From Dolichospermum sp. FACHB-1091 (GTDB lineage Bacteria; Cyanobacteriota; Cyanobacteriia; Cyanobacteriales; Nostocaceae), in the NCBI RefSeq assembly GCF_014697585.1, contig NZ_JACJSB010000001.1, forward strand, positions 1-64,000: a stretch of 64,000 nt of DNA, read 5' to 3'. The number at the start of each line of letters is the position of its first letter. Positions within the stretch are counted from its first letter, which is position 1. Below, one piece after another: positions 48,501 to 57,137 of the stretch. Below the pieces are notes generated by a model, which was not told where the DNA came from, did no database searches, and saw nothing but the letters and a program-made list of their open reading frames with translations. Position numbers and translations under genes: made by a program.

Positions 48501-49163
48501 ACTATTATCAATATAAGTATATATTTTATCAGAAATAGGATAGGCGTGAACGGCATTAATGCCAATAACTTCACCTTGATAATTTAATATGGGTCCGCCA
48601 CTCATTCCCGGTTGAATTTTGTTATTATAACCAATGCGATAACCTCTTTGAAAACTTTTATCTGGTAATAGAGAAATTTGTCCTTCTGTGAAAACTAATT
48701 TAGCACTATCACTCACAAATCCAGCCGCGACAATTTTTTGATTTACTGCTATAGGTGCGGAAGTTCCTAAGGTAGCTATGGTATATTCTACTGTTGATTG
48801 AAACTGGAATAAAGCTGCATCTTGATTTTTTATAGATGGGGGTTTTTGTTTAATGACAGTAGCAGGATAGATTTTTCCATCTGGTGCTTGAATGCGATAA
48901 GATTCACCTGGATTAATCACATGATCATTAGTTAAAATAGTGTAATTATTACCATTTTTAGCAATTAAAGTTCCTGAAGCACTGCCATTTTTAGTTAATA
49001 CTTTTACTGTGATTGATTTGGCTAAATCTTGTAATTGTGCTGAACTTAATACTTTTTTTGTAGTTTCTTGTGCGGTAACTTGGGTAGCAGGAATTAGTAA
49101 TAATTGCTGAGGAATAGTTAATAAAGCGGTTGTGCAGATGAGGGTCAAAAATAGGCGTTTCAT
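45528..49163 (-). CDS. Secreted double trypsin-like protease with long TPR array
   Basis: About 1211 aa from the ATG at 49163, which opens with a signal peptide (MKRLFLTLICTTALLTIP). Two trypsin-like domains follow. The first (about residues 40-245) has TNDHV (His), NQDAALFQF (Asp) and GMSGGP (Ser). The second (about 265-510) has TADHV, GVDLAVVQF and GMSGGA. Both triads look intact. Residues ~535-1170 are about 18-20 TPRs of 34 aa with units such as DYKQAIDDYTQAIKLD. One unit near the middle is degenerate (YSEFKDNKILISSYNKR). An exported protease with a large interaction platform; substrate unknown. Confidence 0.9.
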   Translation of the reverse strand: MKRLFLTLICTTALLTIPQQLLLIPATQVTAQETTKKVLSSAQLQDLAKSITVKVLTKNGSASGTLIAKNGNNYTILTNDHVINPGESYRIQAPDGKIYPATVIKQKPPSIKNQDAALFQFQSTVEYTIATLGTSAPIAVNQKIVAAGFVSDSAKLVFTEGQISLLPDKSFQRGYRIGYNNKIQPGMSGGPILNYQGEVIGINAVHAYPISDKIYTYIDNSKPSAAERQQMRQYSWGLPIYSVAKIVPEFVAKSPRKIDNSGLRAKKGLIQNIDQIAQEITVLIPNANPEDMGSGVIIAQKGNIYYVLTADHVIWNRDEKKLKDKLEIVAPDNQRYAINVSNAKRMPGVDLAVVQFTSNQKYRVATLANYSLNTKGQKVFVSGFPGNKQQNKNKPHRILTAGILSQPELIRLNTYVSFNNQSSIIPVQIQTVLSDGYDLLYSNITKGGMSGGAVLDTQGRLIGIHGRVEGEISLDFDGEINLGSSSGIPIRTFLNLVEQAGIDSDLKVETTAPATLKKSEEDVISEYLLPLDQVPKNSDDEISWLNYANQLWRSQKYAEAIKAVDKAISKKPDFYQAWYFKGVIFFSEKKDKEAITAFDKALKINPDFAQAWKLRGRALFILDKYSEALASFDKAIALSPNQFDLYYWRGLYLAQLKRFPESIEAYNQAIKFYPDYKLIYNSRGLSYVNLQKYQQAIDDFNQAIQLDPKNADYYHSRGLAYSLLNKHQQAIDDFTQAIQLDPKNAEYYSIRGTAYTLLNKHQQAIDDFTQAIQLDPKNAQYYNARGLVYGGLEDYKKAIEDYTEAIRLDPKDALYYASRGIAYSGLKDYKQAISDLTEAIRRDPKNAPYTVGGLRYSEFKDNKILISSYNKRISIVYKARGDSHWNLKNYKQAIDDYTQAIKLDTKNANYYARRGLTYLQLKDYKQAIDDYTQAIKLDTKNANYYARRGFAYFQLKDYKQAINDWTQAIKLDPKNAGYYGARGDAYLQLKDYKQAINDYTQAIQLDPKNAIYYGARGLAYLQLKDYKQAINDYTQAIQLDPKNAGYYGARGDAYLQLKDYKQAINDYSQAIKLKPDFTEAYYVRGIAHYFLKDYKQAIDDWNQAIKLKPDYPEAYTNLGIVSYEMGEVETAINYWRNAIKINSNFAEAHLALGVALYAKGDQEAGLKSAETALKLDKRYGKIEFLKENGWGEKLIINTQLFLQNPRIKALI

Positions 49164-49200
49164 GATCTTTTTTTGTTTGAGTAAATTAGGAGATGAATAT

Positions 49201-49500
49201 AAGTAGGTTGGGTTGAGGAACGAAACCCAACACTTCTTGATAACTTCTTTAAGTAGGTTGGCTTGAGGAAAGAAACCCAACACTTCTTGATAACTTCTTT
49301 AAATTAGTTGGGTTTCACTTCGTTCTACCCAACCTACAATTTTTGAGAATCTGGTGCTTGAATGCGATAAGATTCACCTGGATTGATTACATGATCATTA
49401 GTTAAATAAGTAGGTTGGGTTGAGGAACGAAACCCAACACTTCTTGACAACTTCTTTAAATTAGTTGGGTTTCACTTCGTTCTACCCAACCTACAATTTT
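49201..49500. repeat. Cluster of GTAGGTTGGG repeats with a copied gene fragment
   Basis: Three AGTAGGTTGGGTTGAGGAAC-type units with ACCCAACACTTCTTGA tails and two TTAGTTGGGTTTCACTTCGT units alternate. Between them, 49351-49408 repeats a 57-base piece of the protease gene itself (compare 48879-48940; codes for part of the NDHVINPGESYRIQAPD segment). The block therefore contains a copy of coding sequence trapped between repeats. Confidence 0.8.
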
Positions 49501-49512
49501 TGAGGATCTTCT

Positions 49513-50049
49513 TTATTGCATTTTATTCGCTGGTGGTGTATTCAGAAATTGGCGAATATCAATGTAAAATTTCTTTTCTTGACTTTGCTCGATAATAGAG
49601 CCTGAGTCTGCCGTAACACTACCAAACCAGAGTTTATTTAACCGTTTGAGAATATCCCTAGACTTGTCTTGAGGTCGTAATGTAAATAATACAGTATCAC
49701 AACCACCATCAATTGAACTCACAGAACAAATTACTTTATTACCGTTTTGAAAAGCATTGGTAACGTAATTAAGACTGCCATTATTAAAAGCTGTTTGGAA
49801 GTTCTGAGAAACTATTTTACAACGTTGTTGTGGTTTAACTCCTCCTAAAACAGATGTCCAAGTCACCATTGCTTTTTGGAAATTTGGTGTCCAAAGAAAA
49901 GTAGTAGGAACAGACTTTCCATTTTCGGAGTAACGACTTGTAGAACAGATAAAGCGAATTTGATTATTAGCATCTTCTTGAGCAAAAACAGGAGTAGATG
50001 CTAATGTGGTGGTTAAAAACAGTGTGGTTAATAATGTTAATTTCATCAT
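49513..50049 (-). CDS. COP23-domain secreted protein
   Basis: A 178-aa protein with a signal peptide (ending ASTPVFAQ) and the COP23 pattern: IRFICSTSRYSENGKSVPTTFLWTP, GGVKPQQRCKIVSQNFQTAFNNGSL, NGNKVICSVSSIDGGCDTVLFTLRP. Four cysteines could form two disulfides. COP23 was first described as a circadian oscillating protein of a cyanobacterium; the biochemical role is unknown. It lies between two secreted protease genes on the same strand. Confidence 0.85.
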   Translation of the reverse strand: MMKLTLLTTLFLTTTLASTPVFAQEDANNQIRFICSTSRYSENGKSVPTTFLWTPNFQKAMVTWTSVLGGVKPQQRCKIVSQNFQTAFNNGSLNYVTNAFQNGNKVICSVSSIDGGCDTVLFTLRPQDKSRDILKRLNKLWFGSVTADSGSIIEQSQEKKFYIDIRQFLNTPPANKMQ

Positions 50050-50166
50050 TTCTTAAATCTCCTAATTTGCGAAAGGGACATTTAATTTCTGTGGGCTGGG
50101 CATCTTGCCTGCCCTTGCAAATAAATAGACTAGAAGCCTATACTAATCTCAATTCTCAACAGACTA

Positions 50167-50892
50167 TTAGCGACGTAAACGGGAAATATTTCCCTGACGA
50201 ATTGCTGTTAAGAAAGGTTGTATTTTATTTACTAGGATAGCAATACTAATACCACTGTTACTGCCATTTCTATCAAGTCGAATAGCAGTATTTACGCCAA
50301 TAACTTGGGCTTGGGAATTGAGAAGTGGACCACCAGAATTACCAGGATTAATTCTAGCATCATGTTTAATGATACCATCTTGTTGGTCAAGATTGCTCAA
50401 AACACCAGCAGTAAAATTATTTTGATTGTCATAACCAAAGGGACTACCAATAGCGTATACAGACTGTCCCACTTGGGCTGATTTTGCTAAAGATAATGTG
50501 GGTAAATTCTTCTGATTACGAATTTTAATGGCTGCTAAATCTAGACCATTTTTAGCAAAGCCAATTACGTCAGCAGGAAGTCGTTTACCGTCTTCTAAAA
50601 TTACAGTCACGGTTGCAGGTGCATCTTCCAAAACGTGAGCATTGGTAATAATTAATCCGTCTCGACTCACGATAAAACCACTTCCAGAAGTTTTACCAGT
50701 GTTGATGTAAACTACAGCGGGACTGGCTTTTTGATAAACTTTAATTCGTGTTTGTTCTTCTGAATTTTGAGATATGATAGATTGAGAATAGTGATTTGCT
50801 GGGGTCAAAGCCAACCCATTCAGTGATCCTAGAGCCTGTACAGATAAGACAGCAAGCCCTGTAACTGCTATCAGATATGGTTTTCTGTTCAT
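50167..50892 (-). CDS. HtrA-like serine protease without PDZ domain
   Basis: A 241-aa trypsin-like protease with signal peptide (MNRKPYLIAVTGLAVLSVQ). The triad is visible: ITNAHVLEDAP (His), GLDLAAIKI (Asp) and RINPGNSGGPLLN (Ser). The characteristic GSGFIVSRDGLIITNAHV and GSPFGYDNQNNFTAGVLS motifs belong to the DegP/HtrA family. It stops after the protease domain, so PDZ domains are absent. Likely periplasmic quality control or processing. Same strand as COP23. Confidence 0.9.
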   Translation of the reverse strand: MNRKPYLIAVTGLAVLSVQALGSLNGLALTPANHYSQSIISQNSEEQTRIKVYQKASPAVVYINTGKTSGSGFIVSRDGLIITNAHVLEDAPATVTVILEDGKRLPADVIGFAKNGLDLAAIKIRNQKNLPTLSLAKSAQVGQSVYAIGSPFGYDNQNNFTAGVLSNLDQQDGIIKHDARINPGNSGGPLLNSQAQVIGVNTAIRLDRNGSNSGISIAILVNKIQPFLTAIRQGNISRLRR

Positions 50893-51075
50893 TGGTGAAC
50901 TCGGTAGACGCTAAGGTATATGAGACTGTATTCTCCATATTATCCAGGATAAATGGAAAAACCTAGTCAATGTTACGATTTTTGTAACAAAAAAATCAGA
51001 AAAATTTTCTCCTGGAAAATCTAGTCTTTGAGCAACTAAAATTGTTACTATAATTTCAGATTAGTTGTTGAAACC

Positions 51076-53478
51076 TTGATTCAATCTGAAACCTTAGAAT
51101 TACTAGAGTGGCCTCGACTGTGCCAGCACCTTTCTACCTTTGCGGCAACTAAGTTAGGGTCTATAGTTGCGCGTAACTTGCCCATTCCTGAAACTCAGGC
51201 AGAAAGTGAGCAGTTATTAGCGCAAACTAAAGAAGTTTATGAATTGGAAAGTCGTTTACATCCGGGATTATCTTTTGAGGGTATACAAGATATTGGTGAT
51301 TCCCTAGAACGGGCTGTACTACAAAGTATTTTACCAGGGGAGGAACTTTTAGCGATCGCTACTACCCTAGCAGGTGCAAGAAATTTACGCCGTGTTATTG
51401 ATAATCAGGAAAATATCCCGGTTTTAAACGATTTAGTCTCAGAATTACGGACTTACCCGGAATTGGAGCAGGAAATTCACCGTTGTATTGACGAACGTGG
51501 GCAAGTTACTGACCGTGCTAGTCAGAAAATGGGAGAAATTCGGGGGGAATTGCGGAAAGTTCGCAGCCAAATTACCCAAAAACTGCAAAATATTATCCAA
51601 GCAAAATCGGGAGCGGTTCAAGAGCAGTTAATTACACAAAGAGGCGATCGCTTTGTTATACCTGTAAAAGCTCCGCAAAAGGACGCAATTCCCGGTATTG
51701 TTCACGATACCTCTACCAGTGGTGCAACTCTATATATAGAACCTAATAGTGTTGTACCATTGGGTAATCAACTACGTCAAATTATTAGAAAGGAACAAAC
51801 TGAAGCGGAAGCAATTCGCCGAACCTTGACGGAAAAGGTAGCAGAAGTTACACCAGATTTAGAAAGATTATTAGCCATTGTCACCACTTTAGACCTAGCG
51901 GTAGCAAAATCACGTTATAGTTTCTGGATAGGTGCTAACCCGCCACGCTTTGTCAATCCTGAAGAAAATGAAATTATTACCTTGCGAAATCTGCGCCACC
52001 CGTTGTTAGTTTGGCAACAGCAGCACGAACAGGGAAATGCCGTAGTACCAGTAGATTTATTGATTAGTCCTCAAATCCGGGTAGTCACTATTACGGGACC
52101 AAATACTGGGGGAAAAACGGTAACTTTAAAAACTTTGGGATTAGCAGCGGTCATGGCCAAGGTAGGTTTATTTATTCCTGCCCGTGAACCGGTGGAAATG
52201 CCTTGGTTTAGGCAAATTTTAGCCGATATTGGTGATGAACAGTCATTACAACAGAGTTTATCTACTTTTTCTGGACATATTCGCCGCATTAGTCGAATTT
52301 TAGAGGCATTAGAACCTGAAAAAAATGATTTTTCCTCTTTAGCAATTAATTATCAATCTCTGGTATTACTTGATGAAGTGGGTGCAGGTACAGATCCAGC
52401 AGAGGGAAGTGCATTAGCGATCGCTTTACTCAAATATCTCGCTAATCATACCCAACTAACTATGGCTAGTACGCACTTTGGCGAACTTAAAGCCCTCAAA
52501 TACGAAGATCCTCGGTTTGAAAATGCGTCCGTAGAATTTGACGAAACTACCCTGTCACCAACTTATCGTTTGTTGTGGGGTATTCCCGGACGTTCCAACG
52601 CCCTGAGTATTGCTTTACGGTTAGGGTTAAAGCCGGAAGTGGTAGCAGAAGCGAAAACCCAAGTCGGAGAAGCTACGGATGAAGTAAATCAAGTTATTGC
52701 GGGTTTAGAAGCCCAACGCCGTAGCCAGGAAACCAAAGCCGCAGAAGCCCAAAAATTATTACGTCAAGCGGAACGCTTGTATAAAGAAGTTTCTGACAAA
52801 GCCGCTGCTTTAGAGGCCAGAGAAAAAGATCTACGTGCCTCCCAGGAAATCGCCGTTCAACAAGCAATTAGCCAAGCCAAAGGGGAAATTGCTCAAGTTA
52901 TCCGTCGCTTACAACAAGGGACACCCAACGCCCAAGATGCCCAACAGGCCACCGCCAGCATTAATCAAATTGCCCAAAAATACGAACCTGCACCGCCACC
53001 CAAAATTCAACCTGGTTTTATGCCTAAAGTGGGCGATCGCGTGCGGATTCCCAAATTAGGTCAAACTGCTGAAGTTTTGACAATTCCCGACGTTGAAGGC
53101 AATTTTAGCGTACGCTTTGGTTTGATGAAAATGACCGTACAACTGCAAGATATAGAGTCACTAGATGGACAAAAACCAGAACCAGTAGTTAAACCTAAAA
53201 CACCCCCATCTGTAATTGTACCAGCACCACCAGTTCCAGCCATTCGTACCTCTAAAAATACTGTAGATTTGCGCGGAAAAAGAGTAGCTGATGCTGAATA
53301 TATCTTAGACAAAGCCATTTCCGAAGCCCCAGGACCCTTATGGATTATTCATGGACACGGTACTGGTAAACTCAAGCAAGGGGTTCACGCTTTTTTGCAA
53401 CAACACCCCAGAGTTACTCACTACGAACCAGCCGAACAAGCTGACGGCGGTAGTGGTGTTACTATTGCCCATATATAA
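51076..53478 (+). CDS. mutS2: Endonuclease MutS2
   Basis: An 800-aa MutS-family ATPase lacking the mismatch-recognition domain. It starts with TTG, since the family N-terminus MIQSETLELLEWPRLCQHLSTFAATKLG begins there. ATPase motifs are TGPNTGGKTVTLKTLGLA (Walker A) and LVLLDEVGAGTDPAEGSALA (Walker B), followed by STHFGELKAL. A long coiled coil lies at about 540-640. The C-terminal Smr nuclease domain shows VDLRGKRVADAEYILDKAI and IIHGHGTGKLKQGV. MutS2 suppresses recombination and, in some bacteria, rescues collided ribosomes. Confidence 0.95.
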   Translation: MIQSETLELLEWPRLCQHLSTFAATKLGSIVARNLPIPETQAESEQLLAQTKEVYELESRLHPGLSFEGIQDIGDSLERAVLQSILPGEELLAIATTLAGARNLRRVIDNQENIPVLNDLVSELRTYPELEQEIHRCIDERGQVTDRASQKMGEIRGELRKVRSQITQKLQNIIQAKSGAVQEQLITQRGDRFVIPVKAPQKDAIPGIVHDTSTSGATLYIEPNSVVPLGNQLRQIIRKEQTEAEAIRRTLTEKVAEVTPDLERLLAIVTTLDLAVAKSRYSFWIGANPPRFVNPEENEIITLRNLRHPLLVWQQQHEQGNAVVPVDLLISPQIRVVTITGPNTGGKTVTLKTLGLAAVMAKVGLFIPAREPVEMPWFRQILADIGDEQSLQQSLSTFSGHIRRISRILEALEPEKNDFSSLAINYQSLVLLDEVGAGTDPAEGSALAIALLKYLANHTQLTMASTHFGELKALKYEDPRFENASVEFDETTLSPTYRLLWGIPGRSNALSIALRLGLKPEVVAEAKTQVGEATDEVNQVIAGLEAQRRSQETKAAEAQKLLRQAERLYKEVSDKAAALEAREKDLRASQEIAVQQAISQAKGEIAQVIRRLQQGTPNAQDAQQATASINQIAQKYEPAPPPKIQPGFMPKVGDRVRIPKLGQTAEVLTIPDVEGNFSVRFGLMKMTVQLQDIESLDGQKPEPVVKPKTPPSVIVPAPPVPAIRTSKNTVDLRGKRVADAEYILDKAISEAPGPLWIIHGHGTGKLKQGVHAFLQQHPRVTHYEPAEQADGGSGVTIAHI

Positions 53479-53587
53479 AACAGGGAGCAGGGGAAGTAGG
53501 GGAAGCAGGAGTAAATAATAATTTATTTAGATGTTGAATGACAACTGACAACTGACCACTGACCACTGACAAAATATGCTAAAAGTT

Positions 53588-54178
53588 ATGCACTCAACCG
53601 CTAATTCCGCTATATCAAAATCACCTTGGGAGGATTTAAGCCAAATCCCAGCCCCAAGTACAATACAATGGGAGAATATCAAAACTCAGTTAGACTTGGC
53701 ATTACTGGCGCTAGAAACCCTAACTGGTATTGGTTCAGAGGCAATGCTATCTGCGGCAGTTAGTCTTAATTTAGAATCCAAAATACCAGATCGAGTGGCA
53801 TTATGGCGATTACGTCAATCAAATCCTCTTCGCAAAGGCCAAGGGGGACGAAAAAAGTTAGATGTTGAGGAAGCGCGATCGCTTGTACTAATTATTTGCT
53901 ATCTTGCTAAACAACATCAAGAATTAATTCGCCGCGCTGTAGGTTTATTAGAACAAATGACAGCAAATAACCAGAAACCCCACCAAACGGCTTTATTAGG
54001 AGATTATATAGATGGTTTTTGTAATACTTACCAAGAGCGTATGGAAGAAGAGGTAACAACCTCAATAGACTTACTTACGAAATTAGCTCTCAAACTGTTA
54101 ATAAATTTACTTTTTTATAGTGCTGCTGGTGGACACCGGCGTTTATGGTTAGCACTAATAGACATTTCCCCAAAATAA
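53588..54178 (+). CDS. DUF3038 family protein
   Basis: About 196 aa, helical. It matches the cyanobacterial DUF3038 family: LDLALLALETLTGIGSEAMLSAA, RVALWRLRQSNPLRKGQGGRKKLDVEEARSLVLIICYLA, and an end AAGGHRRLWLALID. The start at 53588 (MHSTANSAIS) or 53576 cannot be decided. It is followed 63 bases later by a DUF4335 gene, a pairing seen in cyanobacteria. Confidence 0.85.
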   Translation: MHSTANSAISKSPWEDLSQIPAPSTIQWENIKTQLDLALLALETLTGIGSEAMLSAAVSLNLESKIPDRVALWRLRQSNPLRKGQGGRKKLDVEEARSLVLIICYLAKQHQELIRRAVGLLEQMTANNQKPHQTALLGDYIDGFCNTYQERMEEEVTTSIDLLTKLALKLLINLLFYSAAGGHRRLWLALIDISPK

Positions 54179-54241
54179 GCTTTAATTTTCGATTTTCAGC
54201 CTAAAATCCGAAATTCCCTATTTTTTCCTTTGCAATTTGTT

Positions 54242-55804
54242 ATGTCTTCATCAAATTCCGTCATTCGTCGCTATACCGCCCCCACTTGTACCCTGGAAAT
54301 TTGGGCGCAAAATTCATCTTTGTCCCGTTGGGCGGAAAGAAATGTGATTAGAGATTTGAGTTTCCGGTTACAATTTGATCACTCAGGACTATCAGCAGAC
54401 TCTCAAATCCTGATTCAGGGTGATAACCGACAGTTAGAAGTTTTATGTGATACTGTTACCAGTTACGTCCAAAAAATTCTCCAAGAATCTACCGCAGATT
54501 TAAGTGATAGTTTATCAAATACAGATCATAATCATACAATATTAGAGCCGGAATCACAAAATATTCTCACATCTGTCCTTTCTACCCAAACTCTACCACC
54601 CCCTGAAAACCAAATTCCCGAAGCAAAAGTTTATTTAGAACCTAGTCATAATTTAACTCATAAACTGTTTCTTGGTGATCTTGCTAACCAGACATCTGGA
54701 TCGGTGATTGAATTAAGTTTACTACAACTATTTGATTTGGCAACGGTAATAGATGAATACTCATCTAATATGATGGTCTTACCAACTATCAGCACTGAAA
54801 CTACTCGCCCCAGTTTACCTCAATGGGTTCCCATAGCCGCAGTTTTGGTAGTAGCTGCCAGTTTAACCCCATTTACCTGGCAATATGCCCAGAAAATTTC
54901 ACAAAATCAGCAAAAAATAGCCAAAAACAACTATCCTGTCCCGGAAAAAGCTCAAGTTGAAGATCCTGCCCTTTCTTTTAGCAACGCCCTGCCAATACCA
55001 CCAATAAACTTAAATACACCTGGAACACCGCTAACCCCACCGCCTATCAATTCTACCACACCCTCACCATCCCTTTCTTTGCCCAATGGAACTATCCCAG
55101 CCGCACCAAAAACATCACCTCAACCTGCATTAACTATACCACCTAATACTTTGTCTTATCCGGTTACTCCACAAGTTCCCATCAATATAGTACCTAATCC
55201 CCCAGGCAATTCTTCGGGTATTACTGCTAAAAGTGGAATTAATAGCACCAAACCCAAGAATTTATCCTCTACTAAAAATAATATTCCCTCTAGTATTTAC
55301 ACACTACCCCCGTCTATTGCGAGTATTCCTAACGGGAGTTTTAGCAATATTCCTAACACACTTCCCAGTCCTTATCCCACGGAATCAAAGCAGGATACTG
55401 TAGGAATTACTACTCTAAATCAGGACTCTCCACCCAAAAATAATGATAATTTAGTCAGCAGATTAAGAGCAGCAACTAAAACTACTTCAGAAACACAAGC
55501 TAGTAATAATAAGACTTTATTTGATACCGCTCAAATCGCAGAAGCGAGGGAATATCTAAATAAGCGTTGGCAACCTCCCACTGGACTAGATCAAACTTTG
55601 GAATATAGTGTAACATTGGGTGTTGATGGAACTATTGAAAAAATTGAACCTTTAAATCCATCCGCCAGAGAATACATTGATAGCAGTGGTATTCCTGAAA
55701 TTGGTAAACCTTTTGTTTCTAATAATAAATCTGGACAAAGCCTGAGAATAAGAGTTGTCCTTAGTCCTGATAGTAAGGTGCAAACATTCCCCGAAACACC
55801 TTGA
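54242..55804 (+). CDS. DUF4335 family membrane protein
   Basis: A 520-aa protein. Residues 1-80 match the DUF4335 N-terminus (SSNSVIRRYTAPTCTLEIWAQNSSLSRW, QFDHSGLSADSQILIQGDNRQLEVLCD). A single TM segment lies at about 195-213 (PIAAVLVVAASLTPFTW). Then comes a long Pro/Ser/Thr/Asn-rich, disordered region (about 230-400), and a small C-terminal folded part (REYLNKRWQPPTGLDQTLEYSVTLGVDGTIEKIEPLNPSARE). Function unknown; the layout resembles cell-envelope proteins with a proline-rich spacer. Confidence 0.85.
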   Translation: MSSSNSVIRRYTAPTCTLEIWAQNSSLSRWAERNVIRDLSFRLQFDHSGLSADSQILIQGDNRQLEVLCDTVTSYVQKILQESTADLSDSLSNTDHNHTILEPESQNILTSVLSTQTLPPPENQIPEAKVYLEPSHNLTHKLFLGDLANQTSGSVIELSLLQLFDLATVIDEYSSNMMVLPTISTETTRPSLPQWVPIAAVLVVAASLTPFTWQYAQKISQNQQKIAKNNYPVPEKAQVEDPALSFSNALPIPPINLNTPGTPLTPPPINSTTPSPSLSLPNGTIPAAPKTSPQPALTIPPNTLSYPVTPQVPINIVPNPPGNSSGITAKSGINSTKPKNLSSTKNNIPSSIYTLPPSIASIPNGSFSNIPNTLPSPYPTESKQDTVGITTLNQDSPPKNNDNLVSRLRAATKTTSETQASNNKTLFDTAQIAEAREYLNKRWQPPTGLDQTLEYSVTLGVDGTIEKIEPLNPSAREYIDSSGIPEIGKPFVSNNKSGQSLRIRVVLSPDSKVQTFPETP

Positions 55805-56220
55805 CCAAAAACATGGGACACAGACCCTGTCATAGAAGGACTGCTTTTCCACTATTGTGGTAGAATTTTGTTTAGTCGCCTTATGGCATTGGGAGACTTT
55901 AAACAAACGTCGAGGGATGGTTTGACTATTTCGATAGCATACATAGCCCAATGAAGCGTTAAGGAATCCTCTCTCATGAAAGGAAGAGGAGGTATGTCAA
56001 CTCTTATAGACCACCTACACAACTTTCATAATACTGTGACTACGAGAGGCTACAACAAAATTAGGGCTAAAGCCCTGTTACCACAAACGAAAAATTATAA
56101 AAAGTATAATTTTTGTCACACTTGCGTGAGTCATGATTATAGCAGATAGAAGTAATAGTAACATGATGAATACCTAAAATAATGAAGAAGAAAAACTATA
56201 GAATTTTTTATTAAAAAACT
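55805..56220. other. Intergenic stretch with a possible transposon relic
   Basis: No intact gene. One plus-strand frame near 55883-55940 reads LGDFKQTSRDGLTISIAYIA and then stops; continuing in frame gives SVKESSLMKGRGGMST. This has the flavour of the end of an IS200/IS605-type TnpB gene and its right end, but the match is from memory and weak. The rest (56000-56220) shows nothing recognisable. Confidence 0.3.
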
Positions 56221-56646
56221 CTATGGTTTTTGATTACTGCTAAACTTCTGTAATAACTGAACTACTTTTTTTGCATCCACAATAGCTATTTTCGCTTTAG
56301 AAATGAGATTAAAATAAACCATATCTTGATAGTCAACTTCAACTCTTGATAGCCGTAAACGATCTAAAATGTCTCCTAACTTATTAAAGTCACGTTTTTT
56401 ACTATTCCCTAATTCTTCAATTACATATTCATGCACACTAAACTTAAGAGTTTTTAAATTACTATATCCTTCAAAATCTCTTAAGTAGTTTCTAGTTAAA
56501 CAAAAAGCGGAGTAATACGCTCTACTAATACAAGAACGTATTTTAGCTTCATTAATTGATGCACTATTTGCCTGATTTGAGGTACTAATTACTTCATTAT
56601 ATAAAGTTTCTGCAACCTCTAGATAACTTAACCAGTCGAATTTCAT
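56221..56646 (-). CDS. HEPN-like (UPF0332) protein
   Basis: A 141-aa all-helical protein. The segment KIRSCISRAYYSAFCLTRNYLRD (about residues 34-56) is the UPF0332/HEPN core with R-A-Y-Y; the usual catalytic H after the R-x4 spacing is not obvious, so RNase activity is uncertain. Later LGDILDRLRLSRVEVDYQ corresponds to the second HEPN helix pair. Its start overlaps the stop of the upstream 161-aa gene by 4 bases (ATGA), suggesting a two-gene unit. Confidence 0.75.
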   Translation of the reverse strand: MKFDWLSYLEVAETLYNEVISTSNQANSASINEAKIRSCISRAYYSAFCLTRNYLRDFEGYSNLKTLKFSVHEYVIEELGNSKKRDFNKLGDILDRLRLSRVEVDYQDMVYFNLISKAKIAIVDAKKVVQLLQKFSSNQKP

Positions 56647-57128
56647 TCAAAGTCCAAATTAATACAAAGATTTACAGCAACGCCTGATGAAGCATCTATC
56701 CACCAATTTTCATCAAATTCCTCTAGTTGATTTAAGGCTTCATCAACAGATTCTGGATTAGCAAAAATAGAAAGTACGAGTTTTTCCCATTGAGGAGATT
56801 CAGGATCAGAAAACAATTTTAATCTTAATTTCTCAGTTGGGAAATACTTTCTTATTTGTGGATGTGCTTCTAGAATAACATCTATCAAATTTGCATGATT
56901 TTGCAAAAATCTGTTGACATCAAGAATGTTTTCTATTGTGTAGAATTTAGAAATTTTGCTGAAATTATCAGATGGTTTAGCATCTTCTGTCAGCCAGTTT
57001 TTTTCTTGATATGTTTTAGGAAATTGAATAGACCAATCATCGGTATATTTTTTTTCAGTTTGAACAAGTGTATGAGCTAAAAAATTAGTTTTGAGTAGAT
57101 TTTGATTTTCTGGATTTATGAGCAACAT
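56643..57128 (-). CDS. 161-aa protein coupled to HEPN gene, unknown family
   Basis: I do not recognise this family. The protein is mixed and acidic, with LDVNRFLQNHANLIDVILEAHPQIRKYF in the middle and an end NWWIDASSGVAVNLCINLDFE. It overlaps the HEPN gene by 4 bases and starts 9 bases after the 230-aa gene, so the three are translationally linked. By analogy with HEPN-MNT pairs it might be the antitoxin or the sensor, but no nucleotidyltransferase motif is visible. Confidence 0.65.
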   Translation of the reverse strand: MLLINPENQNLLKTNFLAHTLVQTEKKYTDDWSIQFPKTYQEKNWLTEDAKPSDNFSKISKFYTIENILDVNRFLQNHANLIDVILEAHPQIRKYFPTEKLRLKLFSDPESPQWEKLVLSIFANPESVDEALNQLEEFDENWWIDASSGVAVNLCINLDFE

Positions 57129-57137
57129 TGTGTCTCC

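Noticed and set aside
49998-50240. 80-aa plus-strand ORF between COP23 and HtrA-like genes
   Set aside because: It overlaps both flanking genes in antisense and looks like chance open sequence.
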